Notes under the pieces: model-generated
The model's database searches: none
The model's input: only the letters and a program-made list of their open reading frames with translations
What the model was told of the DNA's origin: nothing
Position numbers and translations under genes: made by a program
Origin: Microbacterium sp. C7(2022)
GTDB taxonomy: Bacteria; Actinomycetota; Actinomycetes; Actinomycetales; Microbacteriaceae
DNA length: 64,000 nucleotides
Direction: 5' to 3'
Assembly: GCF_028823665.1 (NCBI RefSeq)
Contig: NZ_JAPEHV010000004.1
Span: forward strand, 1-64,000
Shown here: positions 56,723 through 64,000 of the stretch, in pieces
Numbering within the stretch: the first letter of the stretch is position 1
Layout: every line of letters starts with the position of its first letter

Positions 56723-57775
56723 GTGGATATCGAGATTCTGGAAGAGACAGCCGACGTCGCGAGTTGGACCACGTGGGCCATGCTGCTGGGGGTGCTCGTC
56801 GGCATCGTCGTGGTGATCTCGGTGATCACCACGGTGACCCTCGCATTAATCGGTCGCCGCAAGCACTGGCCGGCCGAACTCAGTGAGCGGGTGCGCTGGC
56901 CGTTCCGGGTCACCCTGCTGCTCATCGCCGTGCTCGCCTCGACGGTCGCGATGCCTCTCGACGAGGCGCTGGTGCAGGGAATCTTCCACACTCTCGCCAT
57001 CGCGGTGATCATCGCGGGGGCGTGGCTGTGCGCCCAGCTCTTCCTCTTCTTCGTCGATAGCGGCACGCGGCGTTATCGCCTCACCGAGACCGATACATTC
57101 TCGGCTCGAAAGATCCGCACGCAGCTGCAGATCGTACGGCGCCTCGTGATCGTGGTGATCGTAGTGATCGCCGCCGGCACGATCCTCATGACCTTCGATG
57201 CGGTGCGGGCGGTGGGTGCCAGTGTGCTGGCCTCAGCGGGTATCGCTTCTATCGTTGCCGGTCTCGCTGCGCAGACCGTGTTGTCGAATCTGTTCGCCGG
57301 GGTACAGCTCGCTTTCAGTGAAGCGATCCGTGTCGGCGATGTCGTGGTGGTGCAGGGCGAGTTCGGTCGCATCCGCGAGATCACGCTCAGCTATGTGGTG
57401 CTCGAACTTTGGGACCAGCGCACCCTGGTTCTGCCGTGCACGTACTTCACCACGACCCCCTTCGAGAACTGGACCAAGCTCGGCAAGGCGCTGCTCGGCA
57501 CCATCTACTTCGACCTCGACTGGCGCATCTCGGTCGATGGCATGCGCGCAGAGCTCGAGCGCATCCTCGCCGAGACCGATTTGTGGGACGGCGTCTCGCA
57601 CGGAGTTCAGGTGACGGATGCCACGGGTGGCAACCTGCAGGTGCGCATCGTCGTGAGCGCACGTGACTCCGGTCAGATGTGGGATCTGCGATGCCTGGTG
57701 CGCGAGCAGATCGCCGACTGGGTGCGCCGCGAGATGCCCGAGGGCCTGCCGCTGCAGCGCGTGACGATGGACTGA
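56723..57775 (+). CDS. MscS-family mechanosensitive channel
   Basis: A 350-residue protein with five transmembrane helices: about residues 18-45, 63-80, 90-112, 130-155 and 158-190. The last is the pore-lining helix with its Ala/Gly pattern (LASAGIASIVAGLAAQTVLSNLFAG). The MscS beta domain follows (IRVGDVVVVQGEFGRI), then an alpha/beta C-terminal part. It would release solutes on osmotic downshock. GTG 56723 is used because AAGGAG lies just upstream; GTG 56696 would overlap the DUF779 stop region. Confidence 0.88.
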   Translation: MDIEILEETADVASWTTWAMLLGVLVGIVVVISVITTVTLALIGRRKHWPAELSERVRWPFRVTLLLIAVLASTVAMPLDEALVQGIFHTLAIAVIIAGAWLCAQLFLFFVDSGTRRYRLTETDTFSARKIRTQLQIVRRLVIVVIVVIAAGTILMTFDAVRAVGASVLASAGIASIVAGLAAQTVLSNLFAGVQLAFSEAIRVGDVVVVQGEFGRIREITLSYVVLELWDQRTLVLPCTYFTTTPFENWTKLGKALLGTIYFDLDWRISVDGMRAELERILAETDLWDGVSHGVQVTDATGGNLQVRIVVSARDSGQMWDLRCLVREQIADWVRREMPEGLPLQRVTMD

Positions 57776-57899
57776 TAGGACGCGTTTCGTTCTGGTTACG
57801 AATCGTTCACCCGATTGCTTCCGAACCCTCTGCGGAGAATGATGTGTCGAGGGCCGCGCCCACCGACGCGGTCGACTCCTTCACAGCAGAGGTAACACC

Positions 57900-59537
57900 A
57901 TGTCACTGCACACCCCCGCGCGCGGCCGACTCGGCCTCGCCGCCGGAGCGCTCGGCGTTTCGGCTCTTCTCCTCGCCGGCTGCGCCGGCGGCGGCAGCAC
58001 GGATGGCGACGGCGGTGACGCCGCGTCGGACGAGCCCATCATCGTCGGCACCACCGACAAGGTCACCACCCTCGACCCCGCCGGCTCGTACGACAACGGT
58101 TCGCTCGCCGTCCAGACGCAGGTCTTCCCCTATCTGGTGAACACCGACTACAACAGCACCGAGGTCGTCCCCGACCTGGCCGAGTCGGCCGAGTTCACGG
58201 CGCCCAACGAGTACACCGTGACCCTCCCCGCCGGCCTGAAGTGGGCCAACGGCAACGACCTCACCTCGTCAGACGTGAAGTTCTCGTTCGACCGGAACCT
58301 CGCCATCGCTGACCCCAACGGTGCATCGAGCCTGCTGTACAACCTTGACAGCGTTGAGGCACCCGATGACACCACGGTCGTCTTCACGCTGAAGACCGAC
58401 AACGACCAGGTCTTCCCGTACATCCTCACCAGCTTCCCCGGCGCCATCGTCGACGAAGAGGTCTTCTCGGCCGACGCCGTCACCCCCGACGACGAGATCG
58501 TGGCGGGGAACGCGTTCGGCGGTCCGTACGCGATCACGTCGTACGACTTCAACAAGACTGTCGAGTTCACGCCCAACGAGAGCTACCAGGGTCTTCTCGA
58601 CCCGGCCGAGAACGCGGGCGTGATCCTCAGCTACTTCGCCGACTCGTCGAACCTGAAGCTCGCCGTGCAGGAGGGCGACATCGACGTGGCGTACCGCAGC
58701 CTGTCGGCTACTGACGTCGACGACCTGAGCGGCAACGAGAACGTCCAGGTGATCGACGGTCCCGGTGGCGAGATCCGTTACATCGTCTTCAACTTCGACA
58801 CGCAGCCGTACGGCGCGACCACGCCCGAGGCCGACGCTGAGAAGGCGCTCGCCGTGCGTCAAGCTGTCGCAGACCTGGTAGACCGTGAAGAGATCTCGGA
58901 GCAGGTCTACAAGGGCACCTACACCCCCCTGTACTCGTACGTCCCCGAGGGCTTCGCGGGCGCCACGGAGGCGCTCAAGGGGCTCTACGGCGACGGAGAC
59001 GGTGGTCCGGATGCCGCGGCCGCCGCCGCGCGACTCGAAGCGGCCGGTGTCGAGACGCCGGTGCAGCTGAGCCTGCAGTACAGCCCCGACCACTACGGCC
59101 CCTCGTCGGGTGACGAGTACGCCCTGGTGAAGTCGCAGCTCGAAGCGGATGGACTGTTTGAGGTTGACCTGAAGTCGACCGAGTGGGTGCAGTACTCCAA
59201 GGACCGCACCGCCGACGTATACCCCGCGTACCAGCTCGGCTGGTTCCCGGACTACTCCGACGCCGACAACTATCTGACGCCGTTCTTCCTGACGAACAAC
59301 TTCCTCGGGAACCACTTCAGCGATGAGCAGACCGAGGAGCTCATCCTGCAGCAGGCCGTCGAGACCGACCCGGCCGCCCGCACGGCGGAGATCGAAGACA
59401 TCCAGGCGCGGGTCGCCGAGCTGCTGTCGACGGTCCCGCTCCTGCAGGGCGCACAGGTCGCGGTAGCCGGCACCGACGTCGACGGGGTCATTCTCGACGC
59501 GTCGTTCAAGCTGCGCTTCGCGCCGATCGTCAAGTAG
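57900..59537 (+). CDS. Peptide ABC transporter substrate-binding lipoprotein
   Basis: A 545-residue lipoprotein of the SBP_bac_5 (DppA/OppA) family. The signal peptide ends in the lipobox LLLAGC with Cys28 as the lipidation site, followed by a Gly/Ser/Asp linker. The mature part has the two-lobe fold, with the family segment TLPAGLKWANGNDLTSSDVKFS near residue 110. It captures di- or oligopeptides (or another amphiphilic solute) outside the cell. It heads a four-gene importer. Confidence 0.92.
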   Translation: MSLHTPARGRLGLAAGALGVSALLLAGCAGGGSTDGDGGDAASDEPIIVGTTDKVTTLDPAGSYDNGSLAVQTQVFPYLVNTDYNSTEVVPDLAESAEFTAPNEYTVTLPAGLKWANGNDLTSSDVKFSFDRNLAIADPNGASSLLYNLDSVEAPDDTTVVFTLKTDNDQVFPYILTSFPGAIVDEEVFSADAVTPDDEIVAGNAFGGPYAITSYDFNKTVEFTPNESYQGLLDPAENAGVILSYFADSSNLKLAVQEGDIDVAYRSLSATDVDDLSGNENVQVIDGPGGEIRYIVFNFDTQPYGATTPEADAEKALAVRQAVADLVDREEISEQVYKGTYTPLYSYVPEGFAGATEALKGLYGDGDGGPDAAAAAARLEAAGVETPVQLSLQYSPDHYGPSSGDEYALVKSQLEADGLFEVDLKSTEWVQYSKDRTADVYPAYQLGWFPDYSDADNYLTPFFLTNNFLGNHFSDEQTEELILQQAVETDPAARTAEIEDIQARVAELLSTVPLLQGAQVAVAGTDVDGVILDASFKLRFAPIVK

Positions 59538-59546
59538 CACCTGCGA

Positions 59547-59579
59547 TGACGGGGGCGGCCCGCCCGGCCGCCCCCGTCA
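59547..59579 (+). terminator. Strong hairpin between substrate-binding protein and permease
   Basis: A 14-bp perfect GC-rich stem, TGACGGGGGCGGCC with its complement, has only a 5-nt loop. It lies in the 66-bp spacer after the lipoprotein gene. No T-run follows, so it probably slows RNA decay and partly terminates, giving more lipoprotein than permease, a common layout in these operons. Confidence 0.75.
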
Positions 59580-59603
59580 CTCCTTCCCAGAGATTGGCCT
59601 CCT

Positions 59604-60692
59604 ATGACCGGTGACGTCGCCTCGACGTCGGTCGAATCCCCGCCCGCGCTCGATCCCACGAAGACCCGATCGCACGGATCGTTCGGCCGATATGTGGCCA
59701 TCCGATTCCTGCTGATGGTGCCCACGGTGCTCATCCTGGTCACCCTGGTCTTCTTCCTCATCCGCCTCACCGGCGACCCGATCACGGCAGCCCTCGGCGG
59801 CCGCCTGCCGGCCGATCAACTCGCCGAGCGCATCGCCGAGGCCGGCTACGACCGCCCGGTGCTGGTGCAGTATTTCGAGTACCTGGCGCAGATCTTCACC
59901 TTCGACTTCGGCACCACGATCACCGACAATCGCCCGGTGGCCGAGGTGCTGCTCACCTATGGCGGTGCCACCGCCGAGCTGGTGTTCTACTCCCTGATCG
60001 TCGCGTTCATCCTCGGCATCCCGCTCGGCATGGTCGCCGCGGCGCTGCGCGATCGCTGGCCCGACGCGATCCTGCGCGTGAGCGCCATCCTCTTCTACGC
60101 CACTCCGGTCTTCTTCTCGGGCCTGGTGGCGAAGCTCGTCTTCTCGGTATGGCTGGGGATCTTCCCGGTGAGCGGCCGCGCGAGCGTCCGCACCGAGATC
60201 GCCCTCACCCGCGAGGGTGGCACGGGCATCTACCTGATCGACGCGATCGCCTCGGGGAACCCCGCCTACGTGCAGGACGTGCTGATGCACGCTGTTCTTC
60301 CCGCGATGACGCTGGGCCTGCTGACGGCCGGCATCTTCCTGCGTCTCGTGCGCACGAACGTGATCGGCACGTACAACATGCCCTATGTGGATGCCGCGCG
60401 CTCGCGCGGTGTGAGCGAGTTCCGCCTCGTCCGCAAGCACGCTTATCGCCCGGCGCTCATTCCCATCATCACCGTCATCGGCCTGCAGATTGCGCTCCTG
60501 CTCGGCGGCGCGGTTCTCACCGAGACGACCTTCGAATGGCAGGGACTCGGGTTCCAGCTGGCGAAGTACCTCTCGGCGCGCGACTTCGTGGCAGTGCAGG
60601 GCATTGTCGCGATGATCGCGATCATCGTCGCCCTCACAAACTTCGTCGTCGACATCATCGCGGCGTTCATCGACCCGAGGGTGAGGTACTGA
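59604..60692 (+). CDS. ABC transporter permease (DppB/OppB type)
   Basis: A 362-residue permease with an N-terminal helix (about 30 to 55) and the binding-protein-dependent transport domain from about 120. The EAA-like motif for ATPase contact lies in the DAARSRGVSEFRLVRKHAYRPALIPI region. It pairs with the next gene to form the membrane channel. Start ATG 59604 is the first after the hairpin. Confidence 0.93.
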   Translation: MTGDVASTSVESPPALDPTKTRSHGSFGRYVAIRFLLMVPTVLILVTLVFFLIRLTGDPITAALGGRLPADQLAERIAEAGYDRPVLVQYFEYLAQIFTFDFGTTITDNRPVAEVLLTYGGATAELVFYSLIVAFILGIPLGMVAAALRDRWPDAILRVSAILFYATPVFFSGLVAKLVFSVWLGIFPVSGRASVRTEIALTREGGTGIYLIDAIASGNPAYVQDVLMHAVLPAMTLGLLTAGIFLRLVRTNVIGTYNMPYVDAARSRGVSEFRLVRKHAYRPALIPIITVIGLQIALLLGGAVLTETTFEWQGLGFQLAKYLSARDFVAVQGIVAMIAIIVALTNFVVDIIAAFIDPRVRY

Positions 60693-60693
60693 C

Positions 60694-61686
60694 ATGGCCA
60701 AGCGCCGCATCCTCGACCGTCTTCCGGTCGTCCATCAGCTTCGACAGAGCGTCGGCCTTCAGCGCGGCATGCTCGTCGCGGGGTTGCTGATCACCGCGTT
60801 CTTCCTGTTCTTCGCGCTGTTCGCCCAATGGGTCGCTCCGTATAGCTACGACCAGTTGCGCGGGCCCGATGGTAACTTCGGTGCGCAGCAGCCGCCGAGC
60901 GCCGAGCACTGGCTGGGAACGACCGTCGGCGGATACGACGTGCTGTCCCGTGTGATCTGGGGGGCGCAGACCGCGCTCCTGGTGATCGTCGTCGCGCTCG
61001 TGCTTTCGGTGTTCATCGGGATCCTGCTCGGCCTGGTGTCGGGTTACCTGGGCGGCTGGGTCGACCGCGTGCTGGTCGTTGTTGCCGATGCGATCTACGC
61101 CTTCCCGAGTCTGCTCCTCGCTATCGTCGCGGCGATTGCGATCAGCGGTGGGCAGTCCGGGTTGTGGCCCGGAATCATGGCCGCAGCGGTGTCGATCACC
61201 GTTGTGTTCATCCCGCAGTACTTCCGTGTCGTGCGCGCCGAGGTTGTGCGGGTCAAGTCCGAGGCGTTCGTCGAGTCGGCGCGCGTGATCGGAGCATCCA
61301 CCCCGCGCATCATGTTCCGCCACGTGCTGCGCAACTCCACGCGCACGCTGCCGCTGATCCTCACGCTCAACGCCTCCGAGGCGATCGCGACGCTGGCCGC
61401 CCTCGGCTTCCTCGGGTTCGGCATCGAGCCCACCGCAGCAGCCGAGTGGGGCTACGACCTCAACAAGTCGATCAGTGACGTCGCCGCCGGCATCTGGTGG
61501 ACGGCGATCCCACCCGGGATGGCGATCGTGCTCGCCATCCTCGGCATGACACTCATCGGCGAGAGCCTCAATGATCTGGCCGACCCGCGGCTGCGGGCAC
61601 GTCGCCGCGCAGGCCGAAAGACGGCGGCGGACGCCGTGTCGACCAGCGAGCCCGTCTCGCGCCGAGAACTGGGAGAGGTTCCGTGA
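60694..61686 (+). CDS. ABC transporter permease (DppC/OppC type)
   Basis: A 330-residue permease with an N-terminal transmembrane helix (about 27 to 50), a soluble stretch carrying LGTTVGGYDVLSRVIWGA, and five more helices. The EAA loop reads ESARVIGASTPRIMFRHVLRN. It starts 1 nt after the DppB stop and overlaps the ATPase start. Confidence 0.93.
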   Translation: MAKRRILDRLPVVHQLRQSVGLQRGMLVAGLLITAFFLFFALFAQWVAPYSYDQLRGPDGNFGAQQPPSAEHWLGTTVGGYDVLSRVIWGAQTALLVIVVALVLSVFIGILLGLVSGYLGGWVDRVLVVVADAIYAFPSLLLAIVAAIAISGGQSGLWPGIMAAAVSITVVFIPQYFRVVRAEVVRVKSEAFVESARVIGASTPRIMFRHVLRNSTRTLPLILTLNASEAIATLAALGFLGFGIEPTAAAEWGYDLNKSISDVAAGIWWTAIPPGMAIVLAILGMTLIGESLNDLADPRLRARRRAGRKTAADAVSTSEPVSRRELGEVP

Positions 61687-63332
61687 TGGCCGACGCCGTG
61701 CAGATCCGCGATCTGAACATCATGTTCGCCACCGACGGCGGTGACGTTCGTGCAGTGCGGGGCGTGTCACTCGAGGTGCACCGGGGCGAGGTGCTCGCGA
61801 TCGTCGGCGAGTCCGGTAGCGGAAAGTCCGTCACCGCGCGATCGATTCTGGGCCTGCTGCCAGAGACCGCCCTGACCACGGGTGCCGTCGTCCTCGACGG
61901 AACGGACGTCGTCGGACTCACCGGGCGCGAGTTGCACGAGGTGCGCGGCGCGAAGGCGGCGATGATCTTCCAAGAGCCGTCGACGGCGCTGAACCCGGTG
62001 TACACCGTGGGGTGGCAGCTTGCCGAAGGTTTGCGGGCCCACGGCAAGTACTCCAAGGCTGAGGCGAAGGCGCGGGCTGTCGAGATGCTCGGACGCGTCG
62101 GCATCCCCGAGCCCGACAAGCGGGTGAACGACTATCCGCACCAGTTCTCGGGTGGGCAGAAGCAGCGCATCGTGATCGCGATGGCGCTTGCGCTCGATCC
62201 GACGGTGATCATCGCCGACGAGCCGACGACAGCGCTGGACGTGACGGTGCAGGCTGAGATCCTCGACCTGCTGCGTCGGCTGCGCGACGAGGACGGCACC
62301 GCGATCGTGCTGATCACGCACAACATGGGTGTCGTCGCCGATCTGGCCGATCGCGTAGCCGTGATGTGGAATGGCGAGATCGTCGAGACGGCTCCGGTGA
62401 ACGAGCTGTTCGCCGCGCCGAAGCACGAGTACACCCAGAAGCTGCTCGCCGCCGTGCCGCGGCTCGACATCGCCGACCGACGACTGGCCGAGCCCGAGCA
62501 TCCGGTCGATCCGCTTGTCGAGGCGAAGGACCTCGTCATCGAATACGCGGGGCGCTTCCGCCGGGCGGCGTTCCGCGCGGTGGATCGCGTGAGCTTCACC
62601 ATTGCGCCCGGCGAGGTGCTGGGGCTGGTCGGCGAGAGCGGGTCGGGCAAGACGACGATCGGGCGTGCGATCGCGGGTCTCACGCCTGTCGCGGGCGGGT
62701 CACTGCGGGTGCTCGGCACCGAGATGAACGGGGTGCGGGAGCGCGAGTTCCGGGCCAAGCGCAACGAGCTCGGCTTCGTGTTCCAGGATCCGGCGACGAG
62801 CTTCAACCCGTTGCTGACGGTGGCCGAAAACGTGGCGGAGCCTCTGGTGGTCCACACCGGTGCGCGGGATGCGTCCGATGCGCGGGACAAGGTCGACGAG
62901 CTGCTTGATGCGGTGCAGCTGCCGAAGGACTTCGGCGACCGATTCCCGCATGAGCTGTCGGGCGGTCAGCGTCAGCGGGCCTCGCTCGCACGTGCGCTTG
63001 CGCTCGACCCGAAGCTGCTAATCGCCGACGAGCCCACGAGTGCGCTCGACGTGTCGGTGCAGGCGCGCGTGCTCGAGCTGTTCGCCGAGCTGCAGGAGCG
63101 GTTCGGGTTCGCGACGCTGTTCATCACGCACGATCTCGCGGTCGTCGACATGCTCGCGCATCGCATTGTGGTGCTGCACCACGGCACGATCGCCGAAGAA
63201 GGTTTCACTGCCGACGTGTTGGGGAACCCGCAGGACGCCTACACCCGGCGCCTGATCGCCTCGCTTCCCGTGCCCGACCCCGCCGAGCAGGCGGTTCGTC
63301 GCGAACAATGGCGGGCGACGCTCGAGGGCTGA
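61686..63332 (+). CDS. Fused two-domain peptide ABC ATPase (DppD-DppF type)
   Basis: A 548-residue protein with two complete nucleotide-binding domains in tandem. Domain 1 (about 1 to 265) has Walker A GESGSGKS and the signature region FSGGQKQRIVIA. Domain 2 (about 275 to 540) has Walker A GESGSGKT and LSGGQRQRASLA. Both have Walker B with DEPT. In most bacteria these are separate genes; the fused form is common in actinobacteria. ATG 61686 overlaps the DppC stop; GTG 61683 is equally possible. Confidence 0.93.
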   Translation: MADAVQIRDLNIMFATDGGDVRAVRGVSLEVHRGEVLAIVGESGSGKSVTARSILGLLPETALTTGAVVLDGTDVVGLTGRELHEVRGAKAAMIFQEPSTALNPVYTVGWQLAEGLRAHGKYSKAEAKARAVEMLGRVGIPEPDKRVNDYPHQFSGGQKQRIVIAMALALDPTVIIADEPTTALDVTVQAEILDLLRRLRDEDGTAIVLITHNMGVVADLADRVAVMWNGEIVETAPVNELFAAPKHEYTQKLLAAVPRLDIADRRLAEPEHPVDPLVEAKDLVIEYAGRFRRAAFRAVDRVSFTIAPGEVLGLVGESGSGKTTIGRAIAGLTPVAGGSLRVLGTEMNGVREREFRAKRNELGFVFQDPATSFNPLLTVAENVAEPLVVHTGARDASDARDKVDELLDAVQLPKDFGDRFPHELSGGQRQRASLARALALDPKLLIADEPTSALDVSVQARVLELFAELQERFGFATLFITHDLAVVDMLAHRIVVLHHGTIAEEGFTADVLGNPQDAYTRRLIASLPVPDPAEQAVRREQWRATLEG

Positions 63333-63333
63333 C

Positions 63334-64000
63334 CTAGGGGGCGCCGAGCAGCCCGCCGAACAACGCCGCCATCCCGCCGAACTGCAGGAACAGCCAGAAC
63401 AGCCCGAAGCCCCCGATGAGCGCGATCGCCACCCATGGGATGCGTCGCTTCAGGCGCTGACCGGGCTGGGCGACGCCGGGCGGCGGAGAAAGCGCAGGCG
63501 TCGGCGGGGTGAACGGCAGCGAGTCGTGCGCGGGCGCGGCATCCATACCCATTCGATCGTCCCTCAATCGATCGTCGCGCCAGCGCGCCCACTGCTGCAG
63601 CTTGTCGAGCAGGGCTCCGACCACCGAGAACAGCCACGCCCAGGTGGCCGGGTCGAGGGTGGAGAAGTCGCGTTTGGCGTAGAGGAACAGCCAGTCGTCG
63701 ACGATCTCGACGTCGAGCGCGGCGGCGTTGTCGATGAAACGCGCCATGATGTCTGGGGTGAACAGGTAGAGCGCGTCGCGCTCGTACCCAGCCGGGCAGT
63801 AGAGCGAGAAGTAGCGGTCGAAGTCGCCCTCGAGACTGAGGCGCTGGTTCTTGTCGAAGGATGCCGGGAGGTTCGACCCGAACAGCGCATTGTTGCCCAG
63901 CGCGTCCAGCACGATGTGGGGAAGCGGCACGTCGAGCTTCACGGCGACATAGCCCCACGTGTGCGTCGTCTGGTTCTTGCCCGATCCCGTCGTGTAGCGG
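63334..64000 (-). CDS. Hypothetical protein with C-terminal transmembrane helix (partial)
   Basis: The C-terminal 220 or so residues of a gene whose start lies beyond the right edge; the frame stays open to 64000. The soluble part has TGSGKNQTTHTWGYVAVKLD and LPHIVLDALGNNALFGSNLP, followed by LYLFTPDIMARFIDNAAALD. One transmembrane helix near the end (WVAIALIGGFGLFWLFLQFGG) is followed by a short tail. A GTG at 63942 could start a shorter version, but the upstream residues continue the same pattern. Family not known to me. It converges with the importer operon with a 1-nt gap. Confidence 0.65.
   Translation of the reverse strand, partial: RYTTGSGKNQTTHTWGYVAVKLDVPLPHIVLDALGNNALFGSNLPASFDKNQRLSLEGDFDRYFSLYCPAGYERDALYLFTPDIMARFIDNAAALDVEIVDDWLFLYAKRDFSTLDPATWAWLFSVVGALLDKLQQWARWRDDRLRDDRMGMDAAPAHDSLPFTPPTPALSPPPGVAQPGQRLKRRIPWVAIALIGGFGLFWLFLQFGGMAALFGGLLGAP

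Overview
The window comes from the chromosome of a high-GC Gram-positive bacterium. It is almost certainly an actinobacterium of the Microbacteriaceae, probably Microbacterium or a close relative. The main evidence is the gene order around oriC (gyrA, gyrB, dciA, recF, dnaN, oriC, dnaA, rpmH, rnpA, yidD, yidC, khpB, rsmG, parA, parB, then trxA, trxB, murJ, a DUF6049-type gene and cca), the DUF3566 membrane gene after gyrA, and the rich use of G/C-ending codons. No species assignment is possible from sequence reading alone.

Positions 1 to about 27.5 kb are accessory DNA that looks like one or more integrated elements. From left to right it holds: a truncated IS5-type transposase; an integration module (RHH protein, tyrosine recombinase, XRE regulator, divergent excisionase-like protein); a DGPF protein with its ECF42-like sigma factor; an intact IS256-type element; a two-gene HTH/membrane-protein unit; an ABC-2 exporter; a DHA2 efflux pump coupled to a HelR-like RNA polymerase-associated ATPase behind a near-perfect rifamycin-associated element; a TetR/hydrolase pair; about 2.4 kb of gene-poor DNA with two repeat arrays; a small protein plus HAD protein; and a 9 kb defence operon. 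The defence operon consists of a small HTH regulator, a PLD-SNF2 helicase, a DUF4391 protein, a type III modification methylase and a type III restriction subunit. The block ends at a tRNA-Ala gene. Beside that gene lie three CTACC repeats at 11-bp spacing that resemble the GGTAG repeats beside the recombinase genes 25 kb away.

From about 27.6 to 43.5 kb is the replication-origin core: tRNA-Ala and tRNA-Ile, gyrase, the recF/dnaN/dnaA replication genes on the minus strand, oriC with DnaA boxes, and the divergent rpmH-to-parB cluster. Five parS sites lie in or beside rsmG, parA and parB. An IS30-type element (43.5 to 45.0 kb) sits between the parB side and the convergent trxA.

From about 45.0 to 64 kb the genes are again mostly core: thioredoxin system, MurJ flippase, a large secreted protein, a methyltransferase and the CCA enzyme. 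They are followed by an aldehyde dehydrogenase unit (GAF regulator, ALDH, DUF779 protein), an MscS channel, a complete oligopeptide-type ABC importer with a fused two-domain ATPase, and the 3' part of a membrane-anchored hypothetical gene that runs off the right edge.
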